Part shown: positions 10,251-21,163 of the stretch, one piece after another
Layout: each line of letters opens with the position of its first letter
How positions within the stretch are numbered: the stretch's first letter is position 1
Source: Cenococcum geophilum 1.58
Lineage: Eukaryota; Ascomycota; Dothideomycetes; Gloniales; Gloniaceae
Length of the DNA stretch: 64,000 nt
Assembly: GCA_001692895.1 (NCBI GenBank)
Contig: KV748285.1
Location: 62,001 to 126,000, forward strand
Reading direction: 5' to 3'
The notes under the pieces: model-generated
What the model saw: the letters and a program-made list of their open reading frames with translations, nothing else
Database searches by the model: none
Told to the model about the DNA's origin: nothing
Position numbers and translations under genes: made by a program

Positions 10251-11981
10251 TCATCTCCTTAGACGAACGCTATGGGAGTAACGTCCGAGAAAAGATCCAG
10301 GGAATTTGATGTCGCTGAACAATTTGAAAAAAGCTCGTTTTCGGGAGGGCTTTTGCTGAATCTGCGATGCGATCTGCACCATTGGTCCAACGATATCCTC
10401 ATCGCCTAATTTGGGGAACTTACCTTCGCTCTTGGGGTCGTTGAGTGAAGGCATCTTGATGAGGGGAGCTGGCTCCAAGGGTGAGGAGGGTGCGGGTTCC
10501 TGGCCGATCTCCGCGGCTCTCGAAATTGCGATGTCGTTACTCTTCTTCCACTCTGCATCGATCTCGGTCCATTTCTGCTCCGTAAGCATATACGTCTTTG
10601 AAGTAACACCGAAGTGTTCGCCAGTGCGGACCTGGTGTTTGGTGAAATTGCGACGCGCTTGCTCCCAATCAGCAAACAACCGCCGACATGATGCCGTGTC
10701 ACAGAAGTTGGGAACGTAGGGCTCCGGGTAGATGGTGAAGTTGGCGTGACCAAGTTTGTTCGACCACTCGTCGTTGGGATCCGCGATCATGATTGGCGGG
10801 ATTTCCGGCGATGCCATAAGATGTCCAGGACGTGACATCTTGAGTGAGGATGCGGATGGCTTCGAGGATAGCGGCGGAGTGTGTAAGCCTGGACCAGGAG
10901 GTGTGTCCACTGGCGTGTTGACAACGGAGAAAGCGGAGTCTGCCACAGTAGGAGACTGGAGAGGTGACTGTGTCGGCAGCGATTCAGTCCGAAGCTTAAC
11001 CATCATGGGCGGTAGTAACGGGGTTGATACCAGCCGCTTCCGGTCGATAGGTTCAGTGAGATAGCTCCCGTTGCTGTTAGGACGGACGATATCGATAGGC
11101 GATGAAGGCGATGATTCGCCCAGACGCTCATTACTGCTCCTAGCAGGAGTAGGAGGAAATAGCTTCTCACTTTGATCGAGGCCACGATTAATGGAGCTGG
11201 TAATGGAAGACGAGCGCGTCGAAGGGATGCGCGTTGGCGTTGCTGTCCTAGACGTAATCCCTAGACCGGATGTTTTCCTGCGATCTTTTAACCGTCGAGA
11301 CAGGGACGGGAACCGGCTCTCGATCTTGTTGGCAATGCTGTTGACAGGAGAGTCTCCGGATTTCTGTCTTTTCGCCATATGCTGAGAAGCATACTCTGAA
11401 TCATCGGCAAAGAATCCATCTGACAGATCATAGCTTTGACCAGAGAGTGAGCGACGATTCGAGGACTTATTGTGTGCACAGACTTCGACATCGCCTATAA
11501 GATTGTTAGTTAAAGGCAAAGCATATACACGCGTGCATGGTGTTGATAAAGACATACATAGGCACGGTGACAAAGATTCAGCATCCAACATCACGAATTC
11601 AGTTTCAGGCTCAATTGGCTCCTCGGTAAGCTTAGGAAGCTTTCCCGAGCCGTTAGGGATCTCAATAAAATCATGCGTTGGTGGGCTTGACGACAGAGAC
11701 GAATTCGAGCTTGGATATCTTATATGCCCACGCGACGAGAAGGTCGGTGTGAGAGGTATTGAGCAATCAGAAGACACGGAATAGAAGCCAGAGTCGGTGC
11801 ACGAATAGACTGAAGCGACCGGATCGGCGGGCATGTCGGTGCAAATCTTTGACGGTCTCCTGGAAGCGACGAGGTTGGGAAGTATCAAAGGTTGCATTTC
11901 TCGCATCATGTCGGTGCAAATCTTTGACGGTCTCCTGGAAGCGACGAGGTTGGGAAGTATCAAAGGTTGCATTTCTCGCAT
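10251..11981 (-). CDS. Conserved fungal protein of unknown function (Ser/Pro-rich)
   Basis: The uninterrupted frame is 576 codons, but a likely intron lies inside it. A canonical GTATGT donor at 11557 and a CTAAC branch site with a TTATAG acceptor ending at 11495 give a 63-bp intron, so exons are 11981-11558 and 11494-10251 and the spliced protein is 555 residues. The N-terminal 60% is Ser/Pro/Thr-rich low complexity. The conserved part is near the C terminus, with FTIYPEPYVPNFCDTASCRR, then a basic-aromatic helix (LFADWEQARRNFTKHQ) and EQKWTEIDAEWK. I recognise this as a protein widespread in ascomycetes without a known role; no function is proposed. The first 50 codons are an exact 25-codon tandem duplication, so two in-frame copies of the start exist; the second copy is the more likely ancestral start. 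Confidence 0.75.
   Translation of the reverse strand: MREMQPLILPNLVASRRPSKICTDMMREMQPLILPNLVASRRPSKICTDMPADPVASVYSCTDSGFYSVSSDCSIPLTPTFSSRGHIRYPSSNSSLSSSPPTHDFIEIPNGSGKLPKLTEEPIEPETEFVMLDAESLSPCLCMSLSTPCTRVYALPLTNNLIGDVEVCAHNKSSNRRSLSGQSYDLSDGFFADDSEYASQHMAKRQKSGDSPVNSIANKIESRFPSLSRRLKDRRKTSGLGITSRTATPTRIPSTRSSSITSSINRGLDQSEKLFPPTPARSSNERLGESSPSSPIDIVRPNSNGSYLTEPIDRKRLVSTPLLPPMMVKLRTESLPTQSPLQSPTVADSAFSVVNTPVDTPPGPGLHTPPLSSKPSASSLKMSRPGHLMASPEIPPIMIADPNDEWSNKLGHANFTIYPEPYVPNFCDTASCRRLFADWEQARRNFTKHQVRTGEHFGVTSKTYMLTEQKWTEIDAEWKKSNDIAISRAAEIGQEPAPSSPLEPAPLIKMPSLNDPKSEGKFPKLGDEDIVGPMVQIASQIQQKPSRKRAFFKLFSDIKFPGSFLGRYSHSVRLRR
11495..11557 (-). other. In-frame 63-bp intron without stop codons
   Basis: GTATGT donor, CTAAC branch site 13 bases before the TTATAG acceptor. 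Length is a multiple of three and contains no stop, so retention would add 21 residues without breaking the protein. Confidence 0.75.
11832..11981. repeat. Perfect 75-bp tandem duplication spanning a start codon
   Basis: Two adjacent identical 75-bp units, 11832-11906 and 11907-11981. Seven bases of context outside differ, so the duplication ends are sharp. Each unit encodes 25 residues in the same frame, beginning MREMQPLIL and ending KICTDM. The absence of any mismatch suggests a very recent event, a collapsed or expanded assembly artefact, or a polymorphic minisatellite. Confidence 0.95.
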
Positions 11982-14511
11982 AGTGGGGAAATTTTTTGAG
12001 TGCGTCGTCGAACGGCTTCTAGGGTCCCATCACCAGTTTAAAAGTGCGGCAGGAGGGAGATAATGTTCAATTCTGCTGCCGTCTTTGACGCTGTATAATA
12101 ATCCAGTTCTGGGATGGGGTGGCGGGACGCGAGGGTTTTGGAGGGTGCCACGACCGCTGGATGTCCACGTAGGTACTTGGTATGTTTATCTGTCGCGACA
12201 GTCTGCAAACAAAATCAGCGCCAACGAGCCAGTCATCCGCTTTGGGGGTGCACGTGAGACGGGAGAAATCAGGTGTTCAGGCAAGACAGGAGCAGTGGCA
12301 CTGACCTCTGTTTCGTGCGTTTCGCACCGGTCAGCTGAAGACAGTTTGAGGCTGGATGAGTGAGTGAGACGACTGTTGGACGAGAGGAAATCGAAGAGAG
12401 CGACGAGCTTGCGGGCCGGCGGCGTGCGAAGAGCTTTGGCAACGAAAAGGCGGGCTGAGGCGTGAATTTGTGCGCGAGGCCTGTCTCCCTCCGGAGCGGC
12501 TGGGTCGTCTCCAGATACAGATACAGGTACGGGTACAGGGCCTTGTTTGGACACCAAAATGGATCTCCAGGCATCCCTGGCTTAGTGAGAGCTCTTTGCT
12601 TCAACACCCCGGTTTCGACAGGACCCAACGGGCCGTCCACCCTGTACATGGAGCGTTGGCAGAGAGCCAGCCTACCGTACTAAATTTCACAGCAAGGGAA
12701 CTTTGGGGATAGCGCTCGCTGGTGACAACCTGCCAAAATTTCACTAACCATTCCTACTGCAAAAATAACGGACAGGAACCTTCTAGCGCTGACACTTTCC
12801 CATTCGCTAGCCCGGCCGTTATTGAAGGTTCGGGTAAAATCCAGTCTGAATAACTTCCACGCGGCCCTCCGGCTTTAATTATGGACGGCCCAGGTACTTT
12901 TCTTGTTGGCCATGGTACATACCGGCGCGTATTGCCACGACCGAGGTGAGAAGAGAAAAAAAACAACACAAACAGAACCTTCCAGCGAGGCTGTACCAAT
13001 CGTTCACACAGGTGCAATGTTCAACTTCCCGCTCCTCTGCCGTTTCCAATTCCGGGGAATGATGCCAGTAGATTTAAAGTACGTGGCTAGACTTTCTACA
13101 AACATTATCGTCTGACTGGCTCACGCCGGATGTATTCCGGAGGAAGGGGTGCGATGAGCACAGCTTCTCAAACAATACGGAATCAACATGTCACTGTGTG
13201 CGCTACTATTTCCGGAGGGAATACCCAGACTCCTATGTTGTTTCGCGATGAAATGCATCGATTTTCATGACTCCGACGCCTCTGGGAGAAGTCAAACCGC
13301 GATGGCTGGTGGGCACGCTCTCGGCAGCCACCACCGCGGCTTGGCGAATCGGGGAGATGCAGGAAAACGCCCGTTGAAATGCCCTTGATTGGCGTTGGTG
13401 TCCCTGCTGCTACCAACCGCCTTGATCACTGCTGGGAATATCCCGTTTGACATCGCAGGCCACTTGTCAGGCACCGAAAGCCAATGCTGCAAAGCCTCAA
13501 TGCGGCCAGCGCATCGCTTCCAGAGTCCTTCATGTCCACAACCTTCCCGGTTCCTGCGACGTGTGCACAGGGCCGTCATAGTTTCCGAAGTGCGTCGCGT
13601 TGCTCAACAAGGAGGCGTTTTCAGCCTTTCATTCGATCGCTGCGCCGAGCGTGGATCGTCCCGCGATCTCAATACCCGGTGGACCGTAACCAAGCTTTGC
13701 AGCGAGAAAAAAGACCCCAAGGCGGCCTGATTTAACAAGGACGTCCAAGAATGTCAGCCTAGCCAGGCAAGGTGGAAACAGCTGGCCATCAGGTCGACAA
13801 GCCCATTACGACAGATGATGAGGCAAACGTTAGCTCGTGGTGGCCTAATGGCAGCTGGCAACGGTTCTTTTTTGCAAAACTACCGGGAGGAACGTCCGTT
13901 GAACGGGCTTTGAAGCTACCACAGAACAAAAGCGTGGGGAAGAGCAAATTCTTCGTCCGCATGGTGGTGAAAGCTCTGAGACAATAGTGCGCCAGCGTTA
14001 GACGGACAATCATGCGATTTCCTACCTTCACAGCCGTCAAGCACGACGTGATTCATTTAGCCCAGAATTGCGCGCTTAATCCATCTTGAGTGTCTGCACC
14101 ACTTTATGCCGTTTGATGGTTAGTCGCAGCGTTTGATGCACGAGATCTGCACGACGGCGCCACCCCAACTCAATTGAAAGGAGGATCCTCCGTTTGCGCA
14201 CGTTAGCCAACTGACAGCGAGCGGGAAATCGTGGCTACCTCCCCAATATATGCGACATGAAGACGTAAACGTGGGGAACATTCGGAAGCGTTCAAACGCT
14301 CCGTATCAAACATTCGTATCAAATGCGATATTGCTATCGTTCGACCAACGTTGTCCCCGCTATCGAGGAGACAAGGCTAACGATTAGAAGACTAAAACTT
14401 GACCGCAGCATTACTCTACCCTCAATTAAAAACCCCGCCCACATTGCCGCAAGTACCGGTACCTTCTCTCTCAGGGTTCACCCTGACCGATCAGGGGCCG
14501 TCAAAACCTTC
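11982..14511. other. Long intergenic region
   Basis: About 2.5 kb of GC-balanced sequence. It should contain the promoter of the Ser/Pro-rich gene and the 3' flank of PNKP. Several frames of 70-125 codons occur on both strands, but they overlap each other, have no domains and no credible splice sites. I see no repeat beyond a short GATACAGGTACGGG-like run near 12515-12540. Confidence 0.4.
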
Positions 14512-16575
14512 TTAAACCCAATATCTAGTCCATACTGTCCGCTGCTCCTCATCACCCTCGAACTTGACGTGGGTAAGCATGATGCATAAACTTTCGCATA
14601 TTGGTGGAGCGGTGCAACCTACCCTGAAGTCCACCTTGGTGATGTCTTGAAAGCCTTCCTCTGGTTTAGGCTCCCGATATCTCGATAAAAACCCCGTGAA
14701 TGCAACTTTCGGAAGCATTATTCGCTTCTCAGGATTCATCTAGGCCAATGGTTAGCTTCGAGGCCCCTGCCTCCTTTTCATTTAACCTCGTGTGAACCAC
14801 TTCGTTAAGAGTACGCCAATCAATTAAAACAGTATCTTTGCTCGAAGCCCTAGTAACTCCCGCAAGGATGTCATTATGTTGGGAAACTTACCACAGTCCC
14901 ATTGTTCAAAGCTCGCACGATGTCATTGTGCTCGCAGACTTTGGGAGATGCAGTGAAGAGCACGCAGCGGATCGGCACCTTCAATTTTTTGGCAAGAGCA
15001 ATCCAGCATGACCTCGTTTCTAGATCGGCGTTTGTGTTATCTGCCGGTATTTACGATCATTAACTCCTTACTCCTGGGATTTGCTGGTGGTGGGGACGTT
15101 AGTAATACATACCCACAACGACCGATTTACCCTCCTCGATGAAAGCGGATGCCGACTTCAGACACTTCTCGCGCTGTTTCGAAACTGTTACTCACGATGC
15201 ATTGAAAAGTAACGCAGCACGTGTTACGGAGCTACGCATACAACACGTACTGTTTTTAGAATGTCTTGATTGACCCGCTCATATCCAAGCGGTTGAATAT
15301 GCTTCCAGTAAAACGATGATTTGCCGGCGCCAGGACTACCACAAAATAGCACGATGTCGAGCGGGTTACTCTTCAAGGAAGTAATAGGGGCCGCTGAAGC
15401 GAAAGTTAGATCTCTCGGCTCGTTCCGTACCTTTGTGGCTTAATACCCTGGTACTTGCCTGCAGGTGTTGACATCCCAGCCGCGTGTTTGATAAAGCTTG
15501 CGGGGTCAAAATCTCTTACAAATGGTTTCGGCTCTTCATTCAGAAAGTACTCTTCAGGCGTCTTGAACACGATTCCAATATTAGCGGCGAAATCCCTTTC
15601 TCAACCATTAGTTCACCCAACAGGAACGGTGCTCATCATCATTTGCAAACCTGTCAACGCAAGAATGATCCTTAGGCACCCCATCAGTCAAGCTACCCAG
15701 CCGACCTCCCGCGTCACCGACGAAAAAGGAATTGTCCAGATCTATTGACTCTGCAGACTCGAGGTCGTAATCTCTAAGGAGTTCTTGCCACATCCCAACC
15801 CTTGGCTTGCGGTACTGATCTCGTGCAGTTGCGGCAAAAACGCCTATCGGCAGGTCTAGTTGATTGGACACGGCTAAAACCTTGCCCTTGAAATCGGCCA
15901 GTCGTTTTAGGTCACTCTTCACTGTCTTGGAATCACTCCTCAGACTAATTCCTCCCTGGTTGCTCAAGACTACAATAAGATATCTGCAACGATGTGATAA
16001 ACCTTACTTCAGTAGTTATTTTTACTTTGATGAGGGGAAAGCGGGGCAAGCATGAAACATACCCCTCTTCATGCAGACTCCTTAAGGTGCCTGGTACACT
16101 GCTGTGCCACCATTTCCAGTCCGTAGCATCTCGCCCAAATCGGTTGCCAGAAGCAGATGTAATCAAGGTGGAGTCCTGCGTTAATTAAACACCGAATCAG
16201 CAACACTGATTTATCCAGATACGCCCACAGCATGTTGAGCGACATACAAAATCAAATGCTGCAACTTTTCTGCCGGAACTAACCAGCTGGGCTGTTTTTG
16301 GCGCCTGACATCGACCGATTAGAAGACTCTCATTCACAATGCGCCAAGACATCTTTTCCAGCTCTTTCTTTGATAATGGTGTGAAAAAGTTAGCTACTGC
16401 CTTGCCTTCGGCAGAATCAGCGATCCAGCCTCGTTGAAATAGTTCTCTGCAATAAAGAGGCGATGTTTTACATACTGGTTATGGTAGATTGCTGTCGCCT
16501 TTTCACCGGCGGCGGAGAGACTCCTCGGTCTTCTGTGCTCACTCGCTTCAGTGGCCCCAGTCTTTTGGGGCTCAT
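14512..16575 (-). CDS. Bifunctional polynucleotide phosphatase/kinase (PNKP), ten exons
   Basis: Repairs DNA strand-break ends by removing 3'-phosphates and phosphorylating 5'-hydroxyls in the nucleus. Exons that splice to one 450-residue frame: 16575-16476, 16396-16248, 16175-16063, 15983-15651, 15595-15459, 15393-15251, 15173-15113, 15040-14892, 14739-14623, 14562-14512. The HAD phosphatase motif D-x-D-x-T is FDFDST, residues 81-86, followed by the DWKWWH stretch and LSNQGG; YRKPRVGMW and FVGDAGGR complete the phosphatase domain. The kinase Walker A is GSPGAGKS at 296-303, followed by YERVNQDILK and DNTNADLETR. The C terminus (LPKVAFTGF, EPKPEEGFQDI) is typical. The N terminus is a basic SPPPVKRR stretch and a FFTPLSKKE segment seen in fungal orthologues. 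There is no FHA domain, as in fission yeast Pnk1. All introns are 50-150 bp; intron 5 uses a GC donor. The gene looks intact. Confidence 0.9.
15394..15458 (-). other. GC-AG intron of PNKP
   Basis: Of the donors near the end of exon 5, only AG|GCAAGT gives the correct phase to reach the P-loop exon, with CTAAC branch site and TTCAG acceptor. A nearby GTACGG donor puts exon 6 out of frame and hits a stop. GCAAGT is the standard donor of this minor intron class. Confidence 0.75.
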
Positions 16576-17288
16576 GCTTGGAATCTCCGACTAATAAGTT
16601 CATCTAAAGCCGCGAAGAGGATGGGAGATAAGGTGTTGTGAAGTGAAGAAGGCAGATCGTGGTTTTGCAAAGCGAGATAGGCTGACAACGCGCGAGCGCG
16701 AGGGCACGTGAAAGGGTCCTTCCGTTGCTGGAAACGAGTGCCTTTCACTTCACCTCGACCAACTGTGTACTTTAACAAGCAACGACGCGAAGTTGATTCT
16801 TGGAGCTCTTTAATAGCCGCTGGCGTAGAATTATTTCTCGTACTACTGCAAGTCCTTCACCGACTTTCCAGACTTAGAATTTGGTGCCGAAGGATGCCTC
16901 AACTCCACAAACCTAAATATTTGCAAGAGGTATACTTCGCTTGTTAAAGCCCTTAATTTCTATAGATCCCGGAGCTAATGAATATCTTGGTTGACCTCAT
17001 GCGTAACCCCACGGCTCAATCAGGTTCTCCCATCTATATTGACTATGACAAAACTCCCCAGCCAACACCAGCTTATCGTCGACCTACTTCGTGGTCCCCT
17101 GGACGTGCGTCGCCAACATCGATATGATGCCTATACCAATATACTACCCGCCAAATTGGTTATTGGTAAATATCTTTGACTCGCTTCCACTCGGGTCGAC
17201 GGGGTAGTACCCGCACCCATTGTAAATCGATGTGACAGAGTTCATATATACGGTTGCTTATCTTGTACCCCTCACGGTTCGTATCCCA
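16576..17288. other. Intergenic region between PNKP and MED18
   Basis: Contains the PNKP promoter and MED18 3' flank. A CACGTG hexamer is present at about 16704. A 63-codon plus-strand frame near 16981-17126 reads as Pro/Tyr-rich sequence, but it has no start, splice context or known domain, so it is not called. Confidence 0.4.
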
Positions 17289-18187
17289 TTATCGGGTTGC
17301 AGATTGGGCTGGTGTGGTTGTTGGCCGTGGAACCACAAACGGCTTTGGCTGGTATTTAACACGTGTATCCAACAAAAGCCTATCTGGAACGTCCAGTTCA
17401 ACACAGCCCTTTATCAAGTTTTTGAATCCTTTCAGTTCTTCGACACCCATGTCGAGTATGCCAGGTCTACCCAAGTCCTGCACTCGGATCGAGGCTTGAA
17501 GAATGTATCCTCCACTAGGGTCGAGAGGTTTAAGGGAATCAAAAACGGGGAGAGAGGGTTTCGGCGATGTCTGCCCTGGCTGGATGCCAGGCTCTTGAAG
17601 GATACGATGTAGGAGGATGACTATGTCCTTGTGGACGAAACGATGGCCTTCCACGTAATACTCAGAGACATAACTACGAGAAGTGAGCGAATGTCTATGT
17701 AGCTCGTACGGAGAGCTTACTTGTTTCCCAAAGCGACCATGTATGCGTGAGGATCTCCTTCTACAACGTCAGTGCTGGAGGTCATGCGTACCGTCGCACC
17801 TTTATCCCCAGTATCTGGCACATCGTGAAACTGAAATGTCCACTTGTTTTTAGAAGTGCTATCACCGACTCCTCCCGCAGCTTTCGAATTAGAAGGCCCA
17901 TTAGGAGTATTCTTGTAAGTGGTAAAATCACCCTCAGATACGCTTTGAACTAGTTGCGTAAAGTAGAGGTCCTTGGCGGCGGTTTGTTTGGCCTGTTTCT
18001 GCGCGACACCTTGGCTACCACCACGTCGGAGATTCGAGCCGGGCTCCTCAGGCTCCCGTTGTGGCTTGTAAACAACATGACGTTCGATGACACGCTGGGG
18101 CTGCATGGCAGCTATGCCAGCGAGGATTTTCAAGACCTGCTCATGGCGCGAACGAGGTACTTGGCCGAATAGGAGGAGCTCATGCAT
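17289..18187 (-). CDS. med18: Mediator of RNA polymerase II transcription subunit 18
   Basis: Head-module subunit of the Mediator coactivator (yeast Srb5/Med18), which with Med20 contacts RNA polymerase II. Two exons, 18187-17721 and 17673-17289, join through a 47-bp GTAAGC...CGTAG intron to 283 residues. The start MHELLLFGQVPRSRHEQVL followed by LAGIAAMQPQRVIERHVVYKP is the family's diagnostic N terminus. The second exon gives the lipocalin-like half with YYVEGHRFVHKDIVILLHRI, and YILQASIRVQD. Length fits fungal Med18. It is divergently arranged with KGD4, their start codons 669 bp apart. Confidence 0.92.
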
Positions 18188-18856
18188 TGATTTGCAGATT
18201 TGCGGGTTCTAGGCTGGAGGATTTTGCAGACTTTGATAGAGGGGACGTTATCGAATTCGCAAACGAGCAAGGTCCGCGGGCTGTTCATGGAGGGTTCGTC
18301 GGGCTAGTGTTGTCAGAGAGATAAGGAAAAGGAATGCTTAAAACCGAGTTGGTTATCCTATTGGGTGGTCAGTGATTCATCTGCATCGCCGCGGCCATGG
18401 CTGCAGCGAAGCGTGGAGAAGTCGAGCCAGAAGGACGCAAGAACAACTCCAATTGCCAGGATCCCCGCGAAAGAAAAAAAAATGGTGGAATTATCACCAG
18501 ACACTTGCGATACCGGGGGCTTGCAAAATCGACTGTCTCAGCCCACCATGAGCCCATCGACGAGCAGGGCTCGAGTGTCTCGGGCACCCTAATGACGCAC
18601 CCACGCGCCCTATGAACCCGAACCGAACCGTAGCTTTTGCACCTCACGAAATATTGATAAAGCCCTTCGACCATCCCTTCCCCTCCCCATCCTGCGCCCT
18701 TCGCTTACCCACCACGGTCAATTGCATTTCAAACCTTACCCCCTTTAGACTTTTTCGTAGCGATCCAAGCATAATTATCGCAACCCTCCAACTCTTGGCT
18801 GCCGCGATCCCCACAGCTCCGAAAGAAGCCGACGAGTCGAGAAGCACCCACTCAAA
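18188..18856. promoter_or_regulatory. Shared divergent promoter region of MED18 and KGD4
   Basis: 669 bp between two start codons pointing apart. The 200 bp before KGD4 are C/T-rich on the plus strand, common in fungal promoters. I can point to no specific factor site. A bidirectional promoter is inferred only from the geometry. Confidence 0.5.
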
Positions 18857-19271
18857 ATGAACGCAACCAAGCAGCTCCTCCAGCACCGACAGCCCATGAT
18901 CCGCTTCTTGGGCAAGCGCACCACTCCTTCAAGTCAGTTACACTCCCAAGTATTTGTCATCTTAGCTTGTGCTAACTCCATAACCAGAGATTGACCACAC
19001 TCCTCATGCACACCCTGCTTCGCCATCGTCCTCGCTCCCCGAGTCTTTCGCTTCATACCGACAAAAGGCCCAACAGCACGGGCCCCTCAACCAAACCAAC
19101 CAGTTCTCTACCAGCATCGGAAGCAAGTCCGGTGCTTCTCTGGGTCCCGTTGAAGCTGGAAGGGGCACGTTCTTCGACCGATCGGAGCTCCCCGTGCGAT
19201 TCCAGCGCACTCCCTGGACAAAGATCGAGATAGACGCCATTGAGTCTGGTGGGGCGAGCCTATTCGCATGA
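18857..19271 (+). CDS. kgd4: 2-oxoglutarate dehydrogenase subunit KGD4/YMR31 (MRPS36 family)
   Basis: Small mitochondrial protein that tethers the E3 component to the 2-oxoglutarate dehydrogenase complex; formerly named mitoribosomal protein YMR31/MRPS36. Two exons, 18857-18932 and 18988-19271, join through a 55-bp intron (GTCAGT donor, GCTAAC branch site, ACCAG acceptor) to 119 residues. Family signatures are MIRFLGKRT followed by DHTPHAHPASPS, SFASYRQKAQQHGPL, and the C-terminal ELPVRFQRTPW with the acidic EIDAIESGGA end. The start at 18857 adds 13 basic/Gln-rich residues before MIRFLGKR that suit a mitochondrial presequence; Met14 is the alternative. The gene looks intact. Confidence 0.9.
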
Positions 19272-20469
19272 AGTGGCGAATTATGACCAAGCTAAGCTAA
19301 TTTCACGCTGTCGGCACAAGTCAGATTATTGTATATACTGCATGAGGACTGGATGGGAGGATGAATTGCATGGCAAGCCCTTTGCGGCGCCCGGATGGGA
19401 GCAACTTCAGGTTCACGGGAAAAGCAAATATGGGCTCATCACGGTTTTCAACATCCTGCTTAGAGTGCATCTGCGGGCTATGGGATTTCACAGGGCTATC
19501 TATTTCCTCTCGTTCAAAAAGGTCGGGTGGATACAATCTAGATACCACGATCAGCAATACAAAAGCGTTCATACCAGTTTTTCTTTTACAACTTCACATA
19601 GCGCTCTGTTGAACCCTGCACACATCTTCAGACTTTATTCCTCAACACATCACAGTCCTGGCTTCTCTTGGTATTCTTCTTCATCTCGAACACACATGCT
19701 TCACAGTACTCAGCACTCTCCTCGCTCAGATCAAGGAAGTTCTCACATGATAACCCATCAAACCCTTCATTTATTTTTCTCTATATGTATCACACAGGCC
19801 GAGGCGCAAGCACCCTTTCGGCCGGCTCAAGATCACATGCGATTATGCCCATAATTGGATACTTTCTTAGCTCCACATCTCTCAGCACCATTAACATGCT
19901 TTCTATCGTACGATAACGGGTTCTCTCGGCCGAAGCTTAAAGTTTTACGAACTCTAAACTTCACTATCCACTCATAACCTAGCTTCAGATCATGAGACGG
20001 TATCTCGGAGTTATGTCGTATGACGAATATCAACCAAACACATACGGTACCCTTAGAAAATATCTCCGAGACCGAAAAAACAAAAGTTTCTTTACAAATA
20101 ACTCTTGAGTCATAAACGTTGAGGTCCGCCTGGGATTTCGGCGTCCGAACACGCACCCCGACTGCCTCAAACGAATCGTTCATGTCACATCAACACCGAC
20201 TAAAGGCCTTACAGTTAGTCCGGAATTACGTATCCGGTCCAGTGAGCGCCCCCCGAGGGGCCTCACAGGCTGATCCAAAAGAGTATTGCCTAGTAGCAGC
20301 TGAACGAGCTACTGCTCGCAGTCCCCTCTGCTGGAACAAACCCGATACCTTGATCTAGAACCACTTGGAATGTGTTGTAAACTTACTACAGCTTTATGGA
20401 TTGTGCTAGAAGTATATCCTACCAATTTCATTTCTATATATGAATAAAACTCTGCTCTATCCTACTTAC
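19272..20469. other. Transition from genic to AT-rich sequence
   Basis: 3' flank of KGD4, then increasingly AT-rich DNA from about 20350. Frames on both strands are short and lack domains. Base composition changes visibly before the piggyBac remnant starts. Confidence 0.4.
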
Positions 20470-20759
20470 TATCCCTTAGCGGTAAGGCCCAGCCAACCAG
20501 ATTAGCTAAAATTTAGTACCCGTACTCAGGAATACGAAGCTTTTGATTGCACAGTATATTAATATATAGGCTTACTCTTTAGAGCTGAGTCGCTCAATAT
20601 GAGGCTTCCAGCAGTCGTCCTTTCTGCAGAATGGTATTTTGCAAATACTGCAGCCAAAACGAGTCCTTGAAGCGCGCTCGCGCCTCTCCCATTCCTTACT
20701 ATCACAAGGTTTTCCTTGTAGTATTAGGTGGAAGCTCAGATAGAGCTTTTCCGCCACCT

Positions 20760-21155
20760 ATGTGTTTTACCCGAGTATATCTACCAGCCTCTATACAAGC
20801 CGAACAGTTCCGTCGATCCAATGCGGATCAGAAAAAGATGAGGAAGACTCTATCTCATTGCAAGAGGCCCTAGAGCCTCACTATATACACTAGGTAAGTG
20901 GCAAAAGGCTGACGACTATGCTGACGATAAAGCTGACGACTACGATTTGCAACTGCCACTGTCGACAACGCCACTCAGTCGGTAATAGGTAATGGGAACA
21001 GGTCGACAAGTTCATATCCTTGGTAGACAGCTTAATTAGCCTGTGCTGCGCTATAGGAACCCATATAATGTCGTCAGTAGAGCGTCGAAGAGCGTGTTCT
21101 TGTGTAGGTGCCTTCCACTTACGAATCGAATGTTTAAATTTTAAACAAGGTGTTG
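20760..21155. repeat. Unassigned repeat fragment inside the piggyBac body
   Basis: Non-transposase DNA separating the Cys-rich tail from the rest. It contains an octamer GCTGACGA three times at 18-bp spacing (about 20910-20942). A run around 20848-20900 resembles in layout the Copia A LTR (a purine-rich start, AGAGGC..CTAGA, TATATACA.TAGGTA). It may be a diverged LTR fragment; its ends are not resolved. Confidence 0.35.
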
Positions 21156-21163
21156 CGGAGGTC

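Noticed and set aside
7598..11981. Secondary-metabolite gene cluster around the flavin monooxygenase
   Set aside because: No synthase backbone gene, transporter or pathway regulator nearby; neighbours are housekeeping or unknown.
12186..13730. Several 70-126 codon frames on both strands
   Set aside because: They overlap one another, show no domains or credible introns, and are expected in GC-balanced DNA.
16981..17126. Plus-strand frame reading a Pro/Tyr-rich peptide
   Set aside because: Short, no start in a sensible place, closed on both sides, and no family recognised.
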